Source: Rhodobacter sp. NTK016B (GTDB taxonomy: Bacteria; Pseudomonadota; Alphaproteobacteria; Rhodobacterales; Rhodobacteraceae). From it: a stretch of 64,000 nucleotides of DNA. How positions within the stretch are numbered: position 1 is the first letter of the stretch; every line of letters begins with the position of its first letter. Shown here piece after piece: positions 60,723-64,000 of the stretch. The notes beneath the pieces are model-generated. The model was given only the letters and a program-made list of their open reading frames with translations, was not told the origin of the DNA and did not search any database. The translations under genes were made by a program, and so were the position numbers. Location: positions 1 through 64,000 of the forward strand of contig NZ_JAFKOK010000012.1 in the NCBI RefSeq assembly GCF_017303295.1. The letters are read 5' to 3'.

Positions 60723-60874
60723 GCGCTTGGCTTCCGGGGGTGCAGCACCGTCTCGGGCAGACGGTTCAGTTCGAGGAGGCTCCAGCAGCGCCCGGTGCAA
60801 TCGGGGCAGCCGAGACAGGAACCTGGCTTGAGGGCATGGCGCTTGGCGTCAAGGGCAGTGCGTTCGACGGGCAT
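60719..60874 (-). CDS. 51-residue Cys-rich protein coupled to boxA
   Basis: My translation: starts MPVERTALDA, with CLGCPDCTGRCW at residues 20-31, that is Cys 20, 23, 26 and 30, a ferredoxin-like C-x2-C-x2-C-x3-C pattern. A strong GGGAGG lies 5 nt before the ATG at 60874, and the stop overlaps the boxA start (ATGA). It could carry one Fe-S or Zn site; BoxA next door has two such motifs. I do not recognise a family. It is short enough to be missed by annotation. Confidence 0.72.
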   Translation of the reverse strand: MPVERTALDAKRHALKPGSCLGCPDCTGRCWSLLELNRLPETVLHPRKPSA

Positions 60875-60963
60875 CGGGACCTCCCTTCCGTTTGCCTTGC
60901 TGTCGGGGCGGAGACGCTCGGGTCCCCGCCCCGCAAGGGTGGGATGTCATCCCACCATCGGCC

Positions 60964-62415
60964 TTAAGCCATGTACAGCTTCACATACTCGAAGTCGCCG
61001 GGCTTGTTGTCGATGCCGACTTTCGGCGGGGCGATCCAGCTGGCGAACTGACCGGGCTCGGTGACCGGCTTCATCAGCGACTGGATGAAGTCGCCATCGG
61101 CATGGGTCGGCAGCCAGTCGTTCTTGCGCTTGTCGTATTCTTCGCCCGACAGAAGGTTGCCATCGGGGTCGAAGGTCTTGCCCGAGAACACGCCGATCTG
61201 GCGGTGGAAGCTTTCATGCGGCAGCTTGAGTTCGAACTCGATCCCGGATTTCTCGATGATCTTGTTCCAACGGCCGACGCCGCCCGCCGCATCGCGGGTG
61301 TAATCGTCGCGCAGGCGCATGTTGATCGCGGTCAGCGCCGGCACTTCGTGGCGCACGAGCTTGCCGTCGACAAAGTCCCACACAGGATAGGTGTCGTTCT
61401 TCAGCTGGTGATCGTCTTTCAGCCGGTGCTCCATGTACCGGCCTTTGATGCCTGCGTTGAACGCGTTGGCGGCGTTGGTCGAGACTTCCTGACCAAACAG
61501 GTCCAACGACAGCGTGTAGTGCAGGTTCAGCTTCTTCTGGATCGTCGGCAGGTCGATGACGCCCAGATCGCGGATCTTGTCGATGTCATAGGGGTCGGTG
61601 ATGCCATTGGCGTTCATCACCTCGCACGTCTTCTCGATCGTGCGGCCCACGCCGGTTTCGCCCACGAACATGTGGTGCGCTTCTTCGGTCAGCATGAAGC
61701 GGCAGGTGCGCGACAGCGGGTCGAACCCGGACTGAGCGAGCGACTCCAGCTGCATCTTGCCGTCACGGTCGGTGAAATAGGTGAACATGAAGAACGACAG
61801 CCAGTCGGGCGTTTCCTCGTTGAAGGCCCCCAGCATGCGCGGCGCTTCTTCCGAACCCGACGAGCGGACCAGCAGATCGTCGGCCTCTTCACGGCCATCC
61901 TTGCCGAAGTACTTCTGCAGCAGATACACCATCGCCCACAGGTGACGGCCCTCTTCCACGTTGACCTGGAACAGGTTGCGCATGTCGTAGAGCGACGGCG
62001 CAGTCAGGCCGAGGAAGCGCTGCTGCTCGACCGAACCCGGCTCGGTATCGCCCTGAATGACGATCAGGCGCTTGAGCATGTTGCGGTATTCGCCCGGAAC
62101 TTCCTGCCACGCGGGCTGGCCCATATGTTCGCCGCAGGGGATGACACGGCCCTCGACCTCGGGCGCCAGCAGAACGCCCCAGCGGTATTCCGGCATCTTC
62201 ACGTAGTCGAACTTGGCCCAGCCTTTCGGGTCAACCGAAACGGCGGTGCGCAGATAGACCATGCTCTTCTGGAAGTTCTGCGGGATCAGGTCGTTCCACC
62301 AGTTGATGTAACCGGGGTGCCATTTCTCGAGCGCCTTGAGCACGCGCTTGTCCGACGACAGGCCCACATTGTTGGGGATCTGGGTGTCGTAGCTGACATT
62401 GATGAGGTCGATCAT
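60964..62415 (-). CDS. boxB: Benzoyl-CoA 2,3-epoxidase oxygenase component BoxB
   Basis: 483 residues. Diiron ligand segments EEGRHLWAM (154-162) and EEAHHMF (244-250) are visible. Inserts O2-derived oxygen into benzoyl-CoA to form the 2,3-epoxide. Start 62415 (MIDLINVSYD) follows CTGGAGGAG. Downstream of boxC, with a palindromic repeat pair in the 98-nt gap. Confidence 0.97.
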   Translation of the reverse strand: MIDLINVSYDTQIPNNVGLSSDKRVLKALEKWHPGYINWWNDLIPQNFQKSMVYLRTAVSVDPKGWAKFDYVKMPEYRWGVLLAPEVEGRVIPCGEHMGQPAWQEVPGEYRNMLKRLIVIQGDTEPGSVEQQRFLGLTAPSLYDMRNLFQVNVEEGRHLWAMVYLLQKYFGKDGREEADDLLVRSSGSEEAPRMLGAFNEETPDWLSFFMFTYFTDRDGKMQLESLAQSGFDPLSRTCRFMLTEEAHHMFVGETGVGRTIEKTCEVMNANGITDPYDIDKIRDLGVIDLPTIQKKLNLHYTLSLDLFGQEVSTNAANAFNAGIKGRYMEHRLKDDHQLKNDTYPVWDFVDGKLVRHEVPALTAINMRLRDDYTRDAAGGVGRWNKIIEKSGIEFELKLPHESFHRQIGVFSGKTFDPDGNLLSGEEYDKRKNDWLPTHADGDFIQSLMKPVTEPGQFASWIAPPKVGIDNKPGDFEYVKLYMA

Positions 62416-62434
62416 GGGTTCTCCTCCAGGGGAT

Positions 62435-62507
62435 GGTGCGTGCAATCACGCACCCTACAGTGTTGGCCTGATGCGGTGACGTTGTAGGGTGCGTGCTTGC
62501 ACGCACC
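62435..62507. repeat. Inverted pair of REP-like palindromes in the boxC-boxB gap
   Basis: Copy 2 (62435-62460, GGTGCGTG-CAAT-CACGCACC then CTACA) and copy 3 in the opposite orientation (62483-62507, TGTAG then GGTGCGTGC-TT-GCACGCACC) flank a short spacer. Same family as 28926-28953. The paired arrangement resembles BIME-type REP pairs. Confidence 0.7.
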
Positions 62508-62513
62508 GCTGCG

Positions 62514-64000
62514 TCAAACGCGCTGCATGTTGTAATCGCCGCGCACGCCCGTGCCGTAGCGCTGCAGCGCGCCGTCGGTGCCGGTGGCGTTGGGACGGTT
62601 GAAGATCCAGTTCTGCCACGCGGTCAGGCGACCGAAGATCCGGGTTTCCATCGTCTCGGGGCCGGCAAAGCGCAGATTGGCTTCCATGCCGGTCATCGCG
62701 TCGGGGCTGAACGAGGCACGCTCTTCCATGAAGATGCGGATCTCGTCTTCCCAGTCGATGTCGTCGAAGGCTTCGGTCACAAGGCCCGCTTCCATCGCGT
62801 CATCGGCTTCCATCGCCTCGCCCAGCTTGCCCTTGAGCGTCTCGACCGCCTCGGGCTCGCCCAGAAAGCGGGTTTCCAGACGGGTCAGATCGTTGCCCAT
62901 CGGGAAGGGGCCGAAATTGCCCTCGGAAAGCGTGACGGTGGCGACCGGGCGGTTGTCGCCTTCGAACTCGCCATCCATCATGTAGCTGCGGTCCGAGGCC
63001 CAGAGCAGTTCGGCGAGGAAGCCCGCATAGCACGAGCCGTTCTCGACCAACGCCACCAGCGACCGCGAGGTCACGTCGACGCGCTTCAGGACGCGCTTCC
63101 AGTATTGCAGGATCTCGCCCGCCAGCCAGTGATCCTTGTTCTCCAACATGAAGGCTTCATGCGCCAGCACGGCTTCCGCGTCGCCCTGCGTGCGGAACGC
63201 CACAAGGCCCAGTTCCATCTCGTTGAGGCGCAGCTCAAGGATCGCGTCGTCGAATTCCCGCGCAAGGCGCAGCATCCACGACTGATCGCCCTCGGCGACC
63301 AGATCCTCGACCGAGGCCGGGACGTCGCGGTCGGGGCCGTTCAGCGTGATAGTGACCTTGCGGCCTTCGCGGTCCACATCGACCTCGACCAGCGAGTAGT
63401 GGATCGAGCCGTTGTCATCGATCGTCTTTTTCAGCGGGTTCAGCGCAATGCCGGTGCCGGTCGCCTTATCCGAGGCGGCGGCGAATTCCTTCGCGCGCTC
63501 GGCGACGATGTCGTCGAATTTCGAGGTCGCGACGACCTCGTCCACCAGCCGCCATTGCTTGGCGCGCTTGCCCTTGATGCCTTCTTCCAGCGAGCAGAAG
63601 ATGTCGGCCAGATCGCGGCGCACCTTGCGCTTGTCGGTGACGCGGGTCAGCCCGCCGGTGCCGGGCAGCACGGCCAAGAGCGGCACTTCGGGCAAAGCCA
63701 CGGACGAGGTGCTGTCATCGACCAGCATGATGTGGTTGCAGGCCAGCGCCAGCTCATAGCCGCCCCCGGCGCAGGCGCCTTTCACGGCGGCGACGTATTT
63801 CTGACCCGAATCGGCTTCGGCGGCTTCGAATGTGTTGCGGGTCTCGTTGGTGAATTTGCAGAAGTTCACCTTGTGGGCATGGGTCGCGCCGCCCAGCATG
63901 CGGATATTGGCCCCGGCGCAGAACACCTTGTCCTTGCCCGAGCGCATGACGACCACCTTCACCTCGGGATGTTCGAAGCGCATACGCTGCACAACATCCG
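62514..64000 (-). CDS. boxC: Benzoyl-CoA dihydrodiol lyase BoxC, 5' end beyond window
   Basis: At least 495 residues; the family has about 555, so roughly 60 N-terminal residues are missing at the right edge. Enoyl-CoA hydratase fold: KVFCAGANIRMLGGA, GACAGGGYELALACNHIMLV, and C-terminal FNRPNATGTDGALQRYGTGV. Opens the ring of the 2,3-epoxybenzoyl-CoA product to 3,4-dehydroadipyl-CoA semialdehyde plus formate. First visible gene of the box operon. Confidence 0.96.
   Translation of the reverse strand, partial: DVVQRMRFEHPEVKVVVMRSGKDKVFCAGANIRMLGGATHAHKVNFCKFTNETRNTFEAAEADSGQKYVAAVKGACAGGGYELALACNHIMLVDDSTSSVALPEVPLLAVLPGTGGLTRVTDKRKVRRDLADIFCSLEEGIKGKRAKQWRLVDEVVATSKFDDIVAERAKEFAAASDKATGTGIALNPLKKTIDDNGSIHYSLVEVDVDREGRKVTITLNGPDRDVPASVEDLVAEGDQSWMLRLAREFDDAILELRLNEMELGLVAFRTQGDAEAVLAHEAFMLENKDHWLAGEILQYWKRVLKRVDVTSRSLVALVENGSCYAGFLAELLWASDRSYMMDGEFEGDNRPVATVTLSEGNFGPFPMGNDLTRLETRFLGEPEAVETLKGKLGEAMEADDAMEAGLVTEAFDDIDWEDEIRIFMEERASFSPDAMTGMEANLRFAGPETMETRIFGRLTAWQNWIFNRPNATGTDGALQRYGTGVRGDYNMQRV

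Noticed and set aside
59556-61064. 502-codon plus-strand frame
   Set aside because: Antisense of boxA and the neighbouring small gene; no motif.
1-64000. CRISPR array, prophage or insertion sequence
   Set aside because: No regularly spaced repeats, no cas, phage structural or transposase genes were found.

Overview
The window looks like a chromosomal segment of an alphaproteobacterium of the Rhodobacterales (Rhodobacter/Roseobacter group). Evidence: high GC throughout, the petP-petR regulator pair, bluE-bluD-bluC cobalamin genes in the Rhodobacter capsulatus style, 'GGATATTT' intergenic elements flanked by GC-rich hairpins, and a box benzoyl-CoA pathway. I see no integrase, transposase, prophage, CRISPR array or rRNA. 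One tRNA gene (Lys, TTT) is present.

Layout. 1-4.8 kb (minus): a complete Liv-type ABC importer (livK-H-M-G-F); livF runs off the left edge with a long unusual C-terminal tail. 5.3-11.2 kb: MltB-type transglycosylase, an aromatic-ring FAD monooxygenase, and homogentisate catabolism (fahA, hmgA) with a divergent MarR regulator and a clear palindromic operator. 11.2-15.5 kb (plus): LrgA/LrgB, free-methionine-sulfoxide reductase, a lysine-forming saccharopine dehydrogenase, a MATE pump. 15.4-18.7 kb (minus): a tightly overlapping glycolipid-like operon (metallophosphoesterase, ceramide-glucosyltransferase-like GT21, DedA, GT2). 19-23 kb: argC, tRNA-Lys, petR-petP, ilvE. 23-29 kb: a flavoprotein dehydrogenase, a Wza-like lipoprotein, bluE-bluD-bluC. 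29-33 kb: an 898-residue fusion of an aryl-CoA hydroxylase-type flavoprotein with an aryl-CoA ligase, facing a hotdog thioesterase and an IclR regulator. 33-46 kb: mostly housekeeping and stress genes (msrB, GH13 glucosidase, thiolase, RsbV/RsbW-like pair, hspQ, lolA, peroxiredoxin, aldehyde dehydrogenase, HIT, HAD, MFS). 46-51 kb: LuxR-type regulator facing a cobalt-type nitrile hydratase operon, EamA transporter, beta-propeller protein, an unrecognised membrane-anchored protein. 51-54 kb (plus): TetR, acyl-CoA synthetase and two single-hotdog MaoC proteins. 54-64 kb (minus): box benzoyl-CoA epoxidase cluster (boxC partial, boxB, a 51-residue Cys-rich ORF, boxA, thioesterase, boxR, a degenerate 3-hydroxyacyl-CoA dehydrogenase), followed by an FAD monooxygenase, a 60-residue protein and an M20 amidohydrolase.

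Together the accessory content points to a catabolic generalist for aromatic acids: homogentisate ring cleavage, CoA-dependent epoxidation of benzoate, and a second CoA-dependent hydroxylation route carried by the fusion enzyme. The most interesting items are the hydroxylase-ligase fusion module (28.9-32.9 kb) and the tiny CxxCxxCxxxC protein translationally coupled to boxA (60.7-60.9 kb).
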